From NCBI GenBank assembly GCA_963799455.1, contig CAWCXF010000008.1, forward strand, positions 682,001 to 746,000: a stretch of 64,000 bases of DNA, read 5' to 3'. The translations under genes were made by a program, and so were the position numbers. The notes below the pieces were generated by a model, which was not told where the DNA came from, did no database searches, and was given only the letters and a program-made list of their open reading frames with translations. The stretch comes from CAWCXF01 sp963799455 (GTDB lineage Bacteria; Pseudomonadota; Alphaproteobacteria; Rhodobacterales; Rhodobacteraceae). Positions 15,841 to 24,971 of the stretch are shown here, one piece after another; within the stretch, counting starts at the first letter, position 1; each line of letters begins with the position of its first letter.

Positions 15841-18108
15841 GTGAGGGGCGCCAAGGCGGGGGGCCGCCGGCCGCTCGTGGCCGAGCGCCGGCCGCCGCGC
15901 CGGGCCGGCAAAGGCACGGGCACGGGCGCGGGCACGGGCGCGGGCACGGGCGCGGGCCAGGCCGCCGGCCACCGGGGCGCCCCGAGGCGGCGCGCGCGGC
16001 GCGGCGGCGGCGGGACGATCCGCTCGGCCCTGGCCTGGACGCTCCGGCTCTCGTGGCGATTCGCCTGGCGGCTGGGGCTCGCCGCCGCGCTGCTGCTCGC
16101 GCTCGCGGTGGGCTACGTCTCGACCACCCTGCCGCCGGTGGCGCAGATCGCCGACGGGCGGGCGCGCGGCTCGGTGACGCTGCTCGACCGCTCGGGCGAG
16201 GTGTTCGCCTGGCGCGGCGAGCAGTTCGGCGGCATCGTCACCGCCTCGACCGTGGCGCCGGCGCTCAGGGACGCGATCGTGGCGACCGAGGACCGGCGGT
16301 TCTGGAGCCACTGGGGGGTGAGCCCCATCGGCATCGCCTCGGCGGTGCGCATCAACCTCTCCGAAGGGCGCGGGCCGCTCTCGGGCAACGGCGGCTCGAC
16401 GATCACCCAGCAGACGGCGAAGCTGCTGTGCTTCGGGCGGCCCTACGAGCCCGACGAATGGGAGTCGAAGGCCGCCTACGAGGCCGAGTGCCGTCGCGGC
16501 ACGATCGCGCGAAAGCTCAAGGAGGCGGTCTACGCGCTCGCCATGGAGGCGCGCTACACCAAGGAGGAGATCCTGACGATCTACCTCAACCGCGCCTTCC
16601 TGGGCGCGGGCGCCAACGGCTTCGAGGCCGCGGCGCAGCGCTACTTCGGCCGCTCCGCCTCGCAGGTGGGCCCGGCGCAGGCGGCGATGCTCGCGGGGCT
16701 GCTGGTGGCGCCGACGCGCTACGCGCCCACCGGCGACCTCGCGCGCTCCCAGGCGCGCGCCGCCACCGTGCTGCGGCTGATGGAGGCGCAGGGCTACCTC
16801 ACGCCCGAGGAGGCCGCCGCGGCGCGCGCCGAGCCCGCCACGCTGTCGCAGGCGGCCGAGGCGCGCACGGGGGGCGCCTTCGCCGACTGGCTGATGGCCA
16901 CCGGCCCCGACTTCTTCACGACCGAGACGACCGAGGACGTGGTGATCCGCACCACGCTCGACCAGCGCATCCAGGCCGCGGCCGAGGAGGCGCTGGCGGA
17001 GGCCCTCGCCACCGGGCTCAGCCCCGGCTCCGAGGCGCAGGCGGCGATCGTGGTGATGGACGCCGACGGGGCGGTGCGCGCGATGGTGGGGGGGCGCGAG
17101 AGCCGCGCGGGCGCGTTCAACCGCGCGGTCCAGGCGGTGCGCCAGACCGGCAGCGCCTTCAAGCCCTACGTCTACGCGGCCGCGCTCGACCTCGGCCACT
17201 CGCCGCTGGCCACCGTGATGGACGAGCCCCTGCGCATCGACGTGCCCGGCTCGGGCCCCTACGCGCCGCGCAATTACGACGGGCGCTTTCGCGGGCGCGT
17301 CACGCTGGCCGACGCGCTGATGCTCTCGCTCAACATCCCCGCGGTGCGCGTCTCCGAGGCGGTGGGGCGCGAGAACGTGCGCCGGATCGCGGCCGATTTC
17401 GGGCTCCGGAGCGACCTCGCGCTCGGCCCCGCGCTGGCGCTCGGCGCCTCCGAATCGACGCTCCTGGAGATGACCGGCGCCTATGCCGGCATCCTCAACG
17501 GCGGGCGCTCGGTGACGCCCTACGGGCTCGTCGACCTGGAGCTCGGCGGCGAGGCGCTGATGGACCGCAAGGGCGGCATGGGCGAGCGGGTGATCTCGGA
17601 GCGCGCCGCGCGCGAGCTGGTGTGGATGATGAGCCGCGTGATCACCGACGGGACCGGCAAGCGCGCGCGGCTCGAGGGGCGCGAGGCGGCCGGCAAGACC
17701 GGCACCACCCAGAGCGCGCGCGACGCCTGGTTCGTGGGCTTCACCGCCGACTACGTGGCCGGGGTCTGGATGGGCTTCGACGACAACACGCCGCTCAACG
17801 GCGTCACCGGCGGCGGGCTGCCCGCCGAGATCTGGCGCCAGGCGATGGAGCGCGTCCATCGCGGGCTGCCCGCGCGGCCGCTGCCGATGACGCCCCCCCC
17901 CGCGCCGCGTGTCGAGGCGGCGGGCTACGGCGCCCAGGGCGGGGGGGCGCAAGGCTACGGGGCGCAAGGCTCCGGGGCGCAGGGTTACGGGGCGCAAGGC
18001 TACGGGGCGGCCGAGGCCCCCCAGGAGTGGGACCGCGTCCCGCCGGCCGGGGCGGCCACCGACCGCAGCGTGTTCGACGCGCTGCGCGGGCTCTTCGGGG
18101 GCGGCTGA
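15841..18108 (+). CDS. Penicillin-binding protein 1A-type transglycosylase/transpeptidase
   Basis: Bifunctional class A PBP polymerising and cross-linking peptidoglycan. Basic Gly-rich cytoplasmic N-terminus with 12-bp repeats (TGAG units, 15918-15957), one membrane segment (~residues 75-98), glycosyltransferase domain with ATEDRRFWSHWGV (catalytic Glu), GGSTITQQTAKLL, RKLKEAVYALAME, ILTIYLNRAFLGAGANGFEAAAQRYFG; transpeptidase domain with Ser438 in TGSAFKPY (SxxK), SLN, KTGTTQ. The C-terminus has four 15-bp repeats (AQGYG type, 17944-18003). GTG start. A start further inside is possible because the first 60 residues are low complexity. Confidence 0.9.
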   Translation: MRGAKAGGRRPLVAERRPPRRAGKGTGTGAGTGAGTGAGQAAGHRGAPRRRARRGGGGTIRSALAWTLRLSWRFAWRLGLAAALLLALAVGYVSTTLPPVAQIADGRARGSVTLLDRSGEVFAWRGEQFGGIVTASTVAPALRDAIVATEDRRFWSHWGVSPIGIASAVRINLSEGRGPLSGNGGSTITQQTAKLLCFGRPYEPDEWESKAAYEAECRRGTIARKLKEAVYALAMEARYTKEEILTIYLNRAFLGAGANGFEAAAQRYFGRSASQVGPAQAAMLAGLLVAPTRYAPTGDLARSQARAATVLRLMEAQGYLTPEEAAAARAEPATLSQAAEARTGGAFADWLMATGPDFFTTETTEDVVIRTTLDQRIQAAAEEALAEALATGLSPGSEAQAAIVVMDADGAVRAMVGGRESRAGAFNRAVQAVRQTGSAFKPYVYAAALDLGHSPLATVMDEPLRIDVPGSGPYAPRNYDGRFRGRVTLADALMLSLNIPAVRVSEAVGRENVRRIAADFGLRSDLALGPALALGASESTLLEMTGAYAGILNGGRSVTPYGLVDLELGGEALMDRKGGMGERVISERAARELVWMMSRVITDGTGKRARLEGREAAGKTGTTQSARDAWFVGFTADYVAGVWMGFDDNTPLNGVTGGGLPAEIWRQAMERVHRGLPARPLPMTPPPAPRVEAAGYGAQGGGAQGYGAQGSGAQGYGAQGYGAAEAPQEWDRVPPAGAATDRSVFDALRGLFGGG
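17944..18003 (+). repeat. 15-bp in-frame tandem repeat in the PBP1A C-terminus
   Basis: Four units of GGGGCGCAAGGCTAC with third-position and one Tyr-to-Ser change, encoding GAQGY/GAQGS pentapeptides in a Gly-rich tail. Confidence 0.88.
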
Positions 18109-18351
18109 GGGTCTCGGCGCGACGGCCAGCGCACGAAGACGGTAGAGGCACGAAGACGGTCCGCGCACGAGATCGTGTGAGCGGCCCTCTGCCGAGGGGC
18201 GCGCGAATCCGGCGTGAATCCGTCCGCACGGTTGAGGGCGTCAACACAGTTTTAATGGATCGACCCGACACACTCGGCTATGGCGCCGCAGGACGCGGGC
18301 GCAGGTCGGGCGCGCCGCGCGTCCGGCGTGAAGAGTACGGAGGATCGGCGA

Positions 18352-20109
18352 ATGGCGCGCAGCGCGGAGGAGGCCAGGCGGCAGGAGGGGGCGGCCGAGC
18401 TGGCCCGCATCCGGGCCGAGAGCCGCTCGCTCTACTGGTCGGTGGGCCTGTTCAGCGTGTTCGTGAACCTGCTGATGCTCACGGGGCCCATCTTCATGCT
18501 CCAGGTCTACGACCGGGTGCTGGGCTCGCGCTCCGAGGAGACGCTGCTCGCGCTCGTCATCCTGGTGGTGTTCCTCTACGCCGCGATGGGCCTTCTCGAC
18601 TGGATCCGCGCCCGCGTGACCTCGCGCATCGCCGCGCGCTTCCAGTCGCGCCTCGACCGGCGCACCTTCGAGGCGGTGCTCGACCAGTCCGCCCAGCGCG
18701 AGCGCGGACGGGCCGCGCCCCCGCCCTCGACGGCGCTGCGCGAGCTCGAGGCGGTGCGCGCCTTCATGGCCTCGCCGGTGCTGATGGCGCTGTTCGACCT
18801 GCCCTTCACGCCGCTGTTCGTCGCCGGCATCTTCCTCTTCCACGTCGAGCTGGGGCTGCTGGCGATCCTGGGCGGGCTGGTGCTCGTCGCCGTCGCCGTC
18901 GTCAACTCGATGAGCACCCGCGGGCCCCAGCTCGAGGCCGCGCGCGACTCGCAGACGGCCGAGCGCTGGGCCGACCACATCCAGCGCGACGCCGAGACGG
19001 TGCGCTCCCTGGGGATGCGCGGCGCCGCCTTCGACCGCTGGATCGAGGCGCGGAGCCGCGCGCTCGAGCGCGGGCTCAACGCCACCGACCGCACCGGCGG
19101 CTTCACCACGCTCACCAAGACCTGGCGGCTGTTCCTGCAATCGGCGATGCTGGGCCTGGGCGCGTGGCTCGTGCTGCGCGGCGAGCTGACGGCCGGCGCG
19201 ATGATCGCGGGCTCGATCCTGCTCGGCCGGGCGCTCGCGCCGATCGAGCTGGTGGTGGGCCAGTGGGCGCTGGTGACGCGCGCGGTCAAGGGCTGGGGCA
19301 CGCTGTCGGACCTGCTGGGCCGCAACCGCCCCGCGGCGCCGCGCACCATGCTGCCCCGCCCCGAGGCGCGGCTCGACGTCGAGAGCCTCACCGTGATCCC
19401 GCCCGGCGAGCAGGCCGCGACGCTGCGGATGCTCAACGTCACGCTGCCGCCCGGCCACGCGCTCGGCGTGATCGGCCCCTCGGGGGCGGGCAAGTCCACG
19501 CTGGCGCGCGCGCTCACCGGGGTCTGGCCGCCCGCAGGCGGTCGGGTGCGGCTCGGGCGCGCGGCGCTCGACCAGTATGACCCCGACGTGCTCGGCCACC
19601 TGATCGGCTACCTGCCGCAGACCGTCACGCTCTTCGAGGGCACCATCGCGCAGAACATCGCGCGCCTGAGCGAGCACCCCGACCCGCAGGCCGTGGTCGC
19701 CGCCGCCCGCAAGGCCGCCGCCCACGAGATGATCGTCGAGCTGCCCGACGGCTACGACACCCGGCTGGAGGCCGGCGGCGGGCGCCTCTCGGGCGGCCAG
19801 ATCCAGCGCATCGGGCTCGCCCGCGCGCTCTACGGCGACCCGGTGCTCTTGGTGCTCGACGAGCCCAACTCGAACCTCGACAACGCCGGATCCGAGGCGC
19901 TCAACGAGGCCATCCGCGGCGCCAAGGCCGACCGGCGATCGGTCATCATCATGGCCCACCGCCCCGCCGCCATCGCCGAGTGCGACTTGCTCCTGGTGCT
20001 CGAGGGCGGCATGCGGCGCGCCTTCGGGCCGCGCGACGAGGTGCTGCGCGAGACCGTCACCAACCACCGCGAGGTCGCCCAGACGCGCGGCCGGGGAGGC
20101 GTCACATGA
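18352..20109 (+). CDS. Type I secretion ABC transporter (PrtD/HlyB-like, no peptidase domain)
   Basis: Inner-membrane exporter of a type I secretion system. Six-helix permease part (SLYWSVGLFSVFVNLLMLTGPIFM; LQVYDRVLGSRSEETLLAL) then ATPase: Walker A IGPSGAGKSTLAR, Q-loop YLPQTVTLFEGTI, signature RLSGGQIQRIGLARAL, Walker B VLLVLDEPNSNLD, H-loop MAHRP. PrtD-type: it lacks the N-terminal C39-like domain. 585 residues from an ATG with GGAGG 8 bases upstream; a start 24 codons earlier is open but unlikely. Overlaps the HlyD gene (ATGA). No outer-membrane TolC protein or RTX substrate is nearby. Confidence 0.9.
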   Translation: MARSAEEARRQEGAAELARIRAESRSLYWSVGLFSVFVNLLMLTGPIFMLQVYDRVLGSRSEETLLALVILVVFLYAAMGLLDWIRARVTSRIAARFQSRLDRRTFEAVLDQSAQRERGRAAPPPSTALRELEAVRAFMASPVLMALFDLPFTPLFVAGIFLFHVELGLLAILGGLVLVAVAVVNSMSTRGPQLEAARDSQTAERWADHIQRDAETVRSLGMRGAAFDRWIEARSRALERGLNATDRTGGFTTLTKTWRLFLQSAMLGLGAWLVLRGELTAGAMIAGSILLGRALAPIELVVGQWALVTRAVKGWGTLSDLLGRNRPAAPRTMLPRPEARLDVESLTVIPPGEQAATLRMLNVTLPPGHALGVIGPSGAGKSTLARALTGVWPPAGGRVRLGRAALDQYDPDVLGHLIGYLPQTVTLFEGTIAQNIARLSEHPDPQAVVAAARKAAAHEMIVELPDGYDTRLEAGGGRLSGGQIQRIGLARALYGDPVLLVLDEPNSNLDNAGSEALNEAIRGAKADRRSVIIMAHRPAAIAECDLLLVLEGGMRRAFGPRDEVLRETVTNHREVAQTRGRGGVT

Positions 20110-21722
20110 TCCACGCGAAGGACGGCGCGCGCGCGCAGGACGCCGGGCAGGACGGCGCGCAGGACGGCGGACGCCAGACCCGCATGGCGGCGGCGAACGA
20201 CGGGGGGCCGCTCATGCTGGGCCTCGGCGAGGCCCGCGCCGTCAGCCCTCAGGACGACGGACCCTCTGGGCTGCCCGGCCCCGCCCCCGCTTCCCCCGTC
20301 CCGGCCGGCGCCGCCGGCCCGGGGCGGGCGCCCGTGCCCCAGCCCGCGCCCCAGACGGCGCCCCAGCCCGCGCCCCCGGCCCCGCCCTCGAAGGGCGCGC
20401 CGAAGCTGCCCGAGGCCGCGCCGCGCAGCGCGAGGGTCTCGGCGGTCCTGCCGCTGCTGGCGGGCTTCCTGGTCCTGCTGGTGCTGGTGGGCGGCTTCGG
20501 CGTCTGGGCGGCGATCACCCAGATCTCGGGCGCGGTGATCGCCACGGGGCGCATCGAGGTCGATTCCAACCGCCAGGTGGTCCAGCACGTCGACGGCGGC
20601 GTGGTCGAGGAGGTGCTGGTCGAGGAGGGCGACACCGTCGAGAAGGGCGAGGTGCTGCTCAGGCTCGACCCGACCTTCGTGACCACCCAGCTCACCATCA
20701 CCGAGGACCGGCTGTGGGAGACCTCGGCGCGGCGCGCGCGCCTGGAGGCCGAGCGCGACGGCGCCTCCGAGGTCGAGTTCGACGAGGAGCTGCTGGCCGC
20801 CGCGGCCGCCGACCCCGAGATCGAGGATCTGGTCGAGGGCCAGCGCAACCTCTTCGACGCGCGCGCCGAGTCGCGCGCCGCCGTCAAGGCGCAGCTGTCG
20901 CGCCGGAGCGAGCAGATCGCCAACCAGATCGACGGCATCGACGCCCAGTCCGCCGCCATCGAGCGCCAGGCCGAGCTGATCAAGGAGGAGCTGGGCGACC
21001 AGCAGTCGCTCCTCGACCGCGGGCTCGCGCAGGCCAGCCGCGTGCTCGGGCTCCAGCGCGAGGACGCGCGCGTCGAGGGCACGCGCGGGGAGCTCGCAGC
21101 CTCGCGCGCCGAGGCGGAGGGCTCGATCACCGAGATCGACCTGGAGCTGCTGGCGACCGACACCCGCCTGCGCGAGGAGGCGATCACCGAGCTGCGCGAC
21201 ATCCGCGCCGAGGAGCTGGAGCTTCTGGAGCAGCGCCGCGCGGCGCTCGCCCAGCAGGACCGGCTGGTGGTGCGCGCGCCGGTGGGCGGCGTGGTCTACG
21301 GCATGACCGTGTTCGGGGCGGGCTCGGTGGTGCGCCCGGCCGAGCCGGTGCTCTACATCGTGCCCCAGGACCGGCCGCTGGTGATCGCGGCGCGCGTCGA
21401 TCCGCTGCACATCGACAACGTGTATCCGGGCCAGACCGCGCGGCTGCGGCTGTCGGCCTTCGACGCCCGCTCCACGCCCGAGCTCGAGGGGCAGGTGGTG
21501 CGCGTCTCGGCCGACGCCTTCGACGACGAGCGCTCGGGCGCGCCCTTCTACCGCGCCGAGATCACGCTCAGCGAGGGCGAGCGCGCGCGGCTCGGCGACG
21601 ACAAGCCGCTCGTCCCGGGCATGCCGGTGGAGGCGTTCATCCGCACCAAGGACCGCACGCCGCTGGCCTACCTGGTCTCGCCGCTGGCCAACTACTTCGC
21701 CCGCGCGTTCCGCGAGGGGTGA
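20106..21722 (+). CDS. HlyD/PrtE family membrane fusion protein of type I secretion
   Basis: Periplasmic adaptor linking the ABC exporter to an outer-membrane channel. A ~110-residue cytoplasmic Pro/Ala/Gln-rich N-terminus, unusually long, precedes one membrane segment (VLPLLAGFLVLLVLVGGFG). Then a biotinyl-lipoyl half (ATGRIEVDSNRQVVQHVDGG, VEEGDTVEKGEVLLRLDP), a long coiled coil, the second lipoyl half (VRAPVGGVVYGM), and a C-terminal beta-barrel region (RVDPLHIDNVYPGQTARL). Coupled to the ABC gene by a 4-base overlap. The substrate must be encoded elsewhere. Confidence 0.9.
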   Translation: MIHAKDGARAQDAGQDGAQDGGRQTRMAAANDGGPLMLGLGEARAVSPQDDGPSGLPGPAPASPVPAGAAGPGRAPVPQPAPQTAPQPAPPAPPSKGAPKLPEAAPRSARVSAVLPLLAGFLVLLVLVGGFGVWAAITQISGAVIATGRIEVDSNRQVVQHVDGGVVEEVLVEEGDTVEKGEVLLRLDPTFVTTQLTITEDRLWETSARRARLEAERDGASEVEFDEELLAAAAADPEIEDLVEGQRNLFDARAESRAAVKAQLSRRSEQIANQIDGIDAQSAAIERQAELIKEELGDQQSLLDRGLAQASRVLGLQREDARVEGTRGELAASRAEAEGSITEIDLELLATDTRLREEAITELRDIRAEELELLEQRRAALAQQDRLVVRAPVGGVVYGMTVFGAGSVVRPAEPVLYIVPQDRPLVIAARVDPLHIDNVYPGQTARLRLSAFDARSTPELEGQVVRVSADAFDDERSGAPFYRAEITLSEGERARLGDDKPLVPGMPVEAFIRTKDRTPLAYLVSPLANYFARAFREG

Positions 21723-21769
21723 GGCCGCCGGGGGCGCCCGCGCCCGCGCCCCCGGACCCCCGATCTCGA

Positions 21770-21798
21770 TTGATCCATGCGCCCGGCCGGCCTATGGA
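21770..21798 (+). promoter_or_regulatory. Predicted ridA promoter
   Basis: TTGATC (21770-21775), 17-bp spacer, TATGGA (21793-21798). The -10 box ends 6 bases before the ridA ATG, so the transcript is probably leaderless. Confidence 0.5.
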
Positions 21799-21804
21799 CG
21801 GCGC

Positions 21805-22266
21805 ATGAGCCAGATCGAAGAGCGCCTCGAAGCCATGGGCCTCGCGCTGCCCGCCGCGCCCGCTCCGGCGGCGAACTACGTCCCCACCGTGCGCACCGGC
21901 GACCTCTTGTGGGTCTCGGGCCAGATCGCGGCCGGCCCCGACGGGCCGATCCGCGGCCGGCTCGGCGAGGACATGGACGTGGAGGCTGGCGCCGCGGCCG
22001 CGCGAAGCTGCGCGCTCGCGCTGCTCGCTCAGGTCAAGGCGGCCTGCGACGGCGACCTCGGCCGCCTCGCCCGCGTCGTCAAGCTCACCGGGTTCGTGGC
22101 CTCGGCGCCGGGCTTCACCGACCAGCCGAAGGTCGTCAACGGCGCCTCGGACCTGCTGGCCGAGGCGCTCGGCGAGGCCGGGCGCCACGCCCGCTCGGCC
22201 GTGGGCGTGGCAAGCCTCCCGCTCGGCGTCGCGGTCGAGATCGAGGGCGTGTTCCAGATCCGCTGA
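21805..22266 (+). CDS. ridA: RidA/YjgF family enamine/imine deaminase
   Basis: Trimeric protein that hydrolyses reactive 2-aminoacrylate-type intermediates from PLP enzymes. 153 residues of the longer subfamily (COG0251): YVPTVRTGDLLWVSGQIA, LGEDMDVEAGAAAAR, VVKLTGFVASAPGF, VVNGASDLLAEALGEAGRHARSAVGVASLPLGVAVEIEGVF with the conserved Arg before SAVGV. No SD is needed if the mRNA is leaderless as the promoter placement suggests. Likely co-transcribed with the following GDPD. Confidence 0.92.
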   Translation: MSQIEERLEAMGLALPAAPAPAANYVPTVRTGDLLWVSGQIAAGPDGPIRGRLGEDMDVEAGAAAARSCALALLAQVKAACDGDLGRLARVVKLTGFVASAPGFTDQPKVVNGASDLLAEALGEAGRHARSAVGVASLPLGVAVEIEGVFQIR

Positions 22267-22429
22267 TCCTGCGGGGGCTCGCCGGACGGGCGCCGCTCGG
22301 CGGCCCCGCGCGCCCCGGCCCCGCCGACGCGGCGCGCGGGGCCCATGCGCGCCTTCCGGCCCAGGTCGCCCCGGGGAGGCCTTGCCCCCGCCCGACCTCG
22401 GCGGCGGCGGCCGGGCCGCGCCTAGCCCA

Positions 22430-22483
22430 CAGGCCGCGCCCGGCCCGCAGGCCGCGCCCGGCCCGATGGCCGCGGCCGGCCCG
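22430..22483 (+). repeat. 18-bp tandem repeat at the GDPD start
   Basis: Three units of CAGGCCGCGCCCGGCCCG; in the third the first two bases changed so that CAG became ATG (22466). A second ATG (22484) follows immediately after the last unit. In-frame with the GDPD gene. Confidence 0.8.
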
Positions 22484-23269
22484 ATGAGGGACCGCCCGCC
22501 CCTGCCCCGCGCGCTTCTCGCCGCGCCCATCGCGCATCGAGGGCTGTGGGGGCCGGGCGCCCCCGAGAACTCGATCGCGGCCGCCCTCGCCGCGGCGCGG
22601 GCGGGCTACGGGGTCGAGGCCGACCTCCAGCTCTCCGCCGACGGCCGGGCGATGGTGTTCCACGACGACCGGCTCGACCGGCTGACCGCCGCGTCCGGCC
22701 CCCTGCGCGAGCGCACCGCCGCGCAGCTCGCGGCGATCGCGCTCCGGGACGGCGAGGAGGGCATCCCGACGCTGGCCGCGCTCCTCGCGGCGGTGGCGGG
22801 CCGCGCGCCGCTGCTCCTTGAGGTCAAGGACCAGGACGGCGCGCTCGGGCCGGGCGTCGGCGCTCTGGAGGCCGCCATGGCCGAGGATCTGGCCCGATAC
22901 GAAGGCCCCGTGGCCGTGATGTCGTTCAACCCCCACGCCGTCGCCGCGATGCGCGACGCCGCGCCCGCCCTCCCGCGCGGCCTCGTCACCTGCCCCTTCG
23001 CGCCCGGCGACTGGACGGGCGTGCCCGAGGCGCGGCTCGAACGTCTGCGCGCCATGGAGGATCTCGACGCGCCCGGCGCGGCCTTCGTCAGCCACGACGC
23101 GGCCGACCTCGCCTCGCCCCATCTCGCGCGGGTGCGCGGGCGCGTGGCCGTGCTCTGCTGGACGATCCGCTCCGCGAGGGCCGAGCGCGAGGCGCGACGA
23201 TCCGCCCATCAGATCACCTTCGAGGGCTACCGCCCCGCGCTTGAACCCTCCCCGTCCAGGCCCACCTAG
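22484..23269 (+). CDS. Glycerophosphodiester phosphodiesterase family protein (cytoplasmic)
   Basis: TIM-barrel enzyme splitting glycerophosphodiesters to glycerol-3-phosphate and alcohol. Marks: IAHRGLWGPGAPENSIAA (His-Arg-Gly and Glu-Asn), YGVEADLQLSADGRAMVFHDDRLDRLT (metal and catalytic residues), LLLEVKDQDG, VMSFNPHAVAAM, VLCWTIR. 261 residues from ATG 22484, where homology begins; ATG 22466 or a TTG at 22382 would add a repeat-made extension. No signal peptide. Follows ridA. Confidence 0.87.
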   Translation: MRDRPPLPRALLAAPIAHRGLWGPGAPENSIAAALAAARAGYGVEADLQLSADGRAMVFHDDRLDRLTAASGPLRERTAAQLAAIALRDGEEGIPTLAALLAAVAGRAPLLLEVKDQDGALGPGVGALEAAMAEDLARYEGPVAVMSFNPHAVAAMRDAAPALPRGLVTCPFAPGDWTGVPEARLERLRAMEDLDAPGAAFVSHDAADLASPHLARVRGRVAVLCWTIRSARAEREARRSAHQITFEGYRPALEPSPSRPT

Positions 23270-23291
23270 CAGGCCGGACGGGGGGACGCTG

Positions 23292-24484
23292 ATGGACGGC
23301 GACGCGCGCATCGAGGTCGAGGCCCTGGCGAGCCTCCGCGACATCCCCGCCGAGGCGTGGGATTCCTGCGCCTGCCCCGAGGCGGCGGACGGGGGCCGCC
23401 CCCACGACCCCTTCACCACGCACCGGTTCCTCCTCGCGCTGGAGGACAGCGGCTCGGTCGGGCGCGGGACCGGATGGGGGCCGCGCCACCTCGTCGCGCG
23501 GATGCAGGGCGAGCCGATCGCCGTGGCGCCGCTCTACGCCAAGTCGCACTCCCAGGGCGAGTACGTCTTCGACCATTCCTGGGCGCACGCCTATGAGCGC
23601 GCGGGCGGGCGCTACTACCCCAAGCTCCAGGTCGCGGTGCCGTTCACGCCCGCGACGGGGCGGCGCTTCCTGACCCGGCCGGGGCAGGAGGAGCTGGGGA
23701 TGGCCGCGCTCGTCCAGGGCGCGGTGCGGATCGCCGACGGCTCGGGCGTCTCCTCGCTGCACGTGACGTTCTGCACCGAAGCCGAGGCGCTCGCGGGCGA
23801 GGCGATGGGTCTGATGCGCCGCGCCTCGCAGCAGTTCCACTGGACGGATGCGGGATACGGCGACTGGGAGGGGTTCCTCGGCTCGCTCGCCTCGCGCAAG
23901 CGCAAGAACCTTCGCCGCGAGCGCGCCGAGGCGAACGCCTTCGGCGGCGAGATCGTGACGCTCACGGGCGAGGAGATCGAGCCCGGCCACTGGGACGCGT
24001 TCTGGCGATTCTACCAGGACACCGGCGCGCGCAAATGGGGCCGGCCCTACCTGACGCGGGCCTTCTTCGACCTCGCGCAGGAGCGGCTGCGCGGCGACAT
24101 CGCGCTGGTGATGGCGCGCAGGGGCGGGCGCTGGGTCGCGGGCGCGATGAACCTGATCGGGCGCGAGACGCTCTACGGCCGCTACTGGGGCTGCACCGAG
24201 GAGCACCCGTTCCTTCACTTCGAGCTGTGCTACTACCGCGCCATCGACTTCGCGCTCGCGCACGGGCTGAGCCGCGTCGAGGCGGGCGCCCAAGGCGAGC
24301 ACAAGCTCGCGCGCGGCTACATGCCGGTGGTGACGCACTCGCTCGCACTGGATCGCCGATCCGGGGTTCCGCGACGCGGTGGAGCACTATCTGGACGGCC
24401 GAGCGAGCGGCGGTGGACGAGGAGATCGAGGTGCTGACCTCCTACGGCCCCTTCCGCCGCGCGCCGGTGGAGGAGCGCGAATGA
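23292..24484 (+). pseudogene. GNAT-like N-acyltransferase (DUF482/COG3146), broken by two +1 frameshifts near the 3' end
   Basis: Homology runs from EVEALASLRDIPAEAWDSCA through FTTHRFLLALEDSGSVG, SHSQGEYVFDHSWAHAYERAGGRYYPKLQVAVPFTP, SRKRKNLRRER, and AQGEHKLARGYMPVVTHSL. The frame then breaks: an extra base near 24345 shifts to CAC-TGG-ATC (HWIADPGFRDAVEHYL), and a second extra base near 24397 shifts to ERAAVDEEIEVLTSYGPFRR, which ends at the TGA overlapping phhB (ATGA). Removing both bases gives a full-length ~397-residue protein. As read, the first frame runs to 24437. The clean ATGA junction suggests the gene was intact; assembly error or recent mutation. Substrate unknown. Confidence 0.8.
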
Positions 24485-24783
24485 GCCCGAAGGTGGCGCC
24501 CCTGAGCGACGAGGCGCGCGCGGCGGCGCTCGCGGACCTCGCCGAGACCGGCTGGCGCGAGGTCGAGGGGCGCGACGCGATCGTCCGCTCGTTCAGGTTC
24601 GGGGACTTCTCGGAGGCCTTCGGCTTCATGGCCCGCGTGGCGCTGATCGCGGAGCGCATGGACCACCACCCCGAGTGGTCGAACGTCTACGACCGCGTCG
24701 AGATCGTGCTGACGACCCACGCCGCGAAGGGCTTGAGCGAGCGCGACACGGCGATGGCGCACGCGATCGACGCGCTCGCCTGA
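24481..24783 (+). CDS. phhB: 4a-hydroxytetrahydrobiopterin dehydratase (pterin carbinolamine dehydratase)
   Basis: Dehydrates 4a-hydroxytetrahydropterin, recycling the cofactor of aromatic hydroxylases. 100 residues with the typical order: a WREVEGRDAIVRSFRFGDF strand, FMARVALIAERMDHHPEWSNVYDRVEI (catalytic His-His-Pro), and LTTHAAKGLSERD at the C-terminus. Full length. Starts inside the stop of the preceding N-acyltransferase. A phenylalanine hydroxylase is not in the window, so the physiological role is inferred from the family only. Confidence 0.93.
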   Translation: MSPKVAPLSDEARAAALADLAETGWREVEGRDAIVRSFRFGDFSEAFGFMARVALIAERMDHHPEWSNVYDRVEIVLTTHAAKGLSERDTAMAHAIDALA

Positions 24784-24971
24784 GCGCATGGCGCCAGCGG
24801 GTCCGGACGACGCCGCGGCGCGCTAACCAAGCCGCGCGCGGCCCCCTCGACAGGGCCGCCGCGATCCCCGAGAAGAGCGCTCGACGCAGGCTCACCGAAG
24901 GGGACGGCAAGGATGCGCCATGGCCAGCGCTGGGATGGGGCCGTCGCGCCCCGCGCCGGGAAGGCGGCGTG

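Noticed and set aside
15563..15844. ORF with GRASRQGIAR decapeptide repeats as a real gene
   Set aside because: The open frame follows from a 30-bp repeat with period divisible by three; no SD or homology. Kept only as a possibility in the findings.
24675..24971. Longer start for the membrane protein gene (open frame from 24675)
   Set aside because: The extension overlaps phhB, is Arg-rich and lacks hydrophobic or conserved segments.
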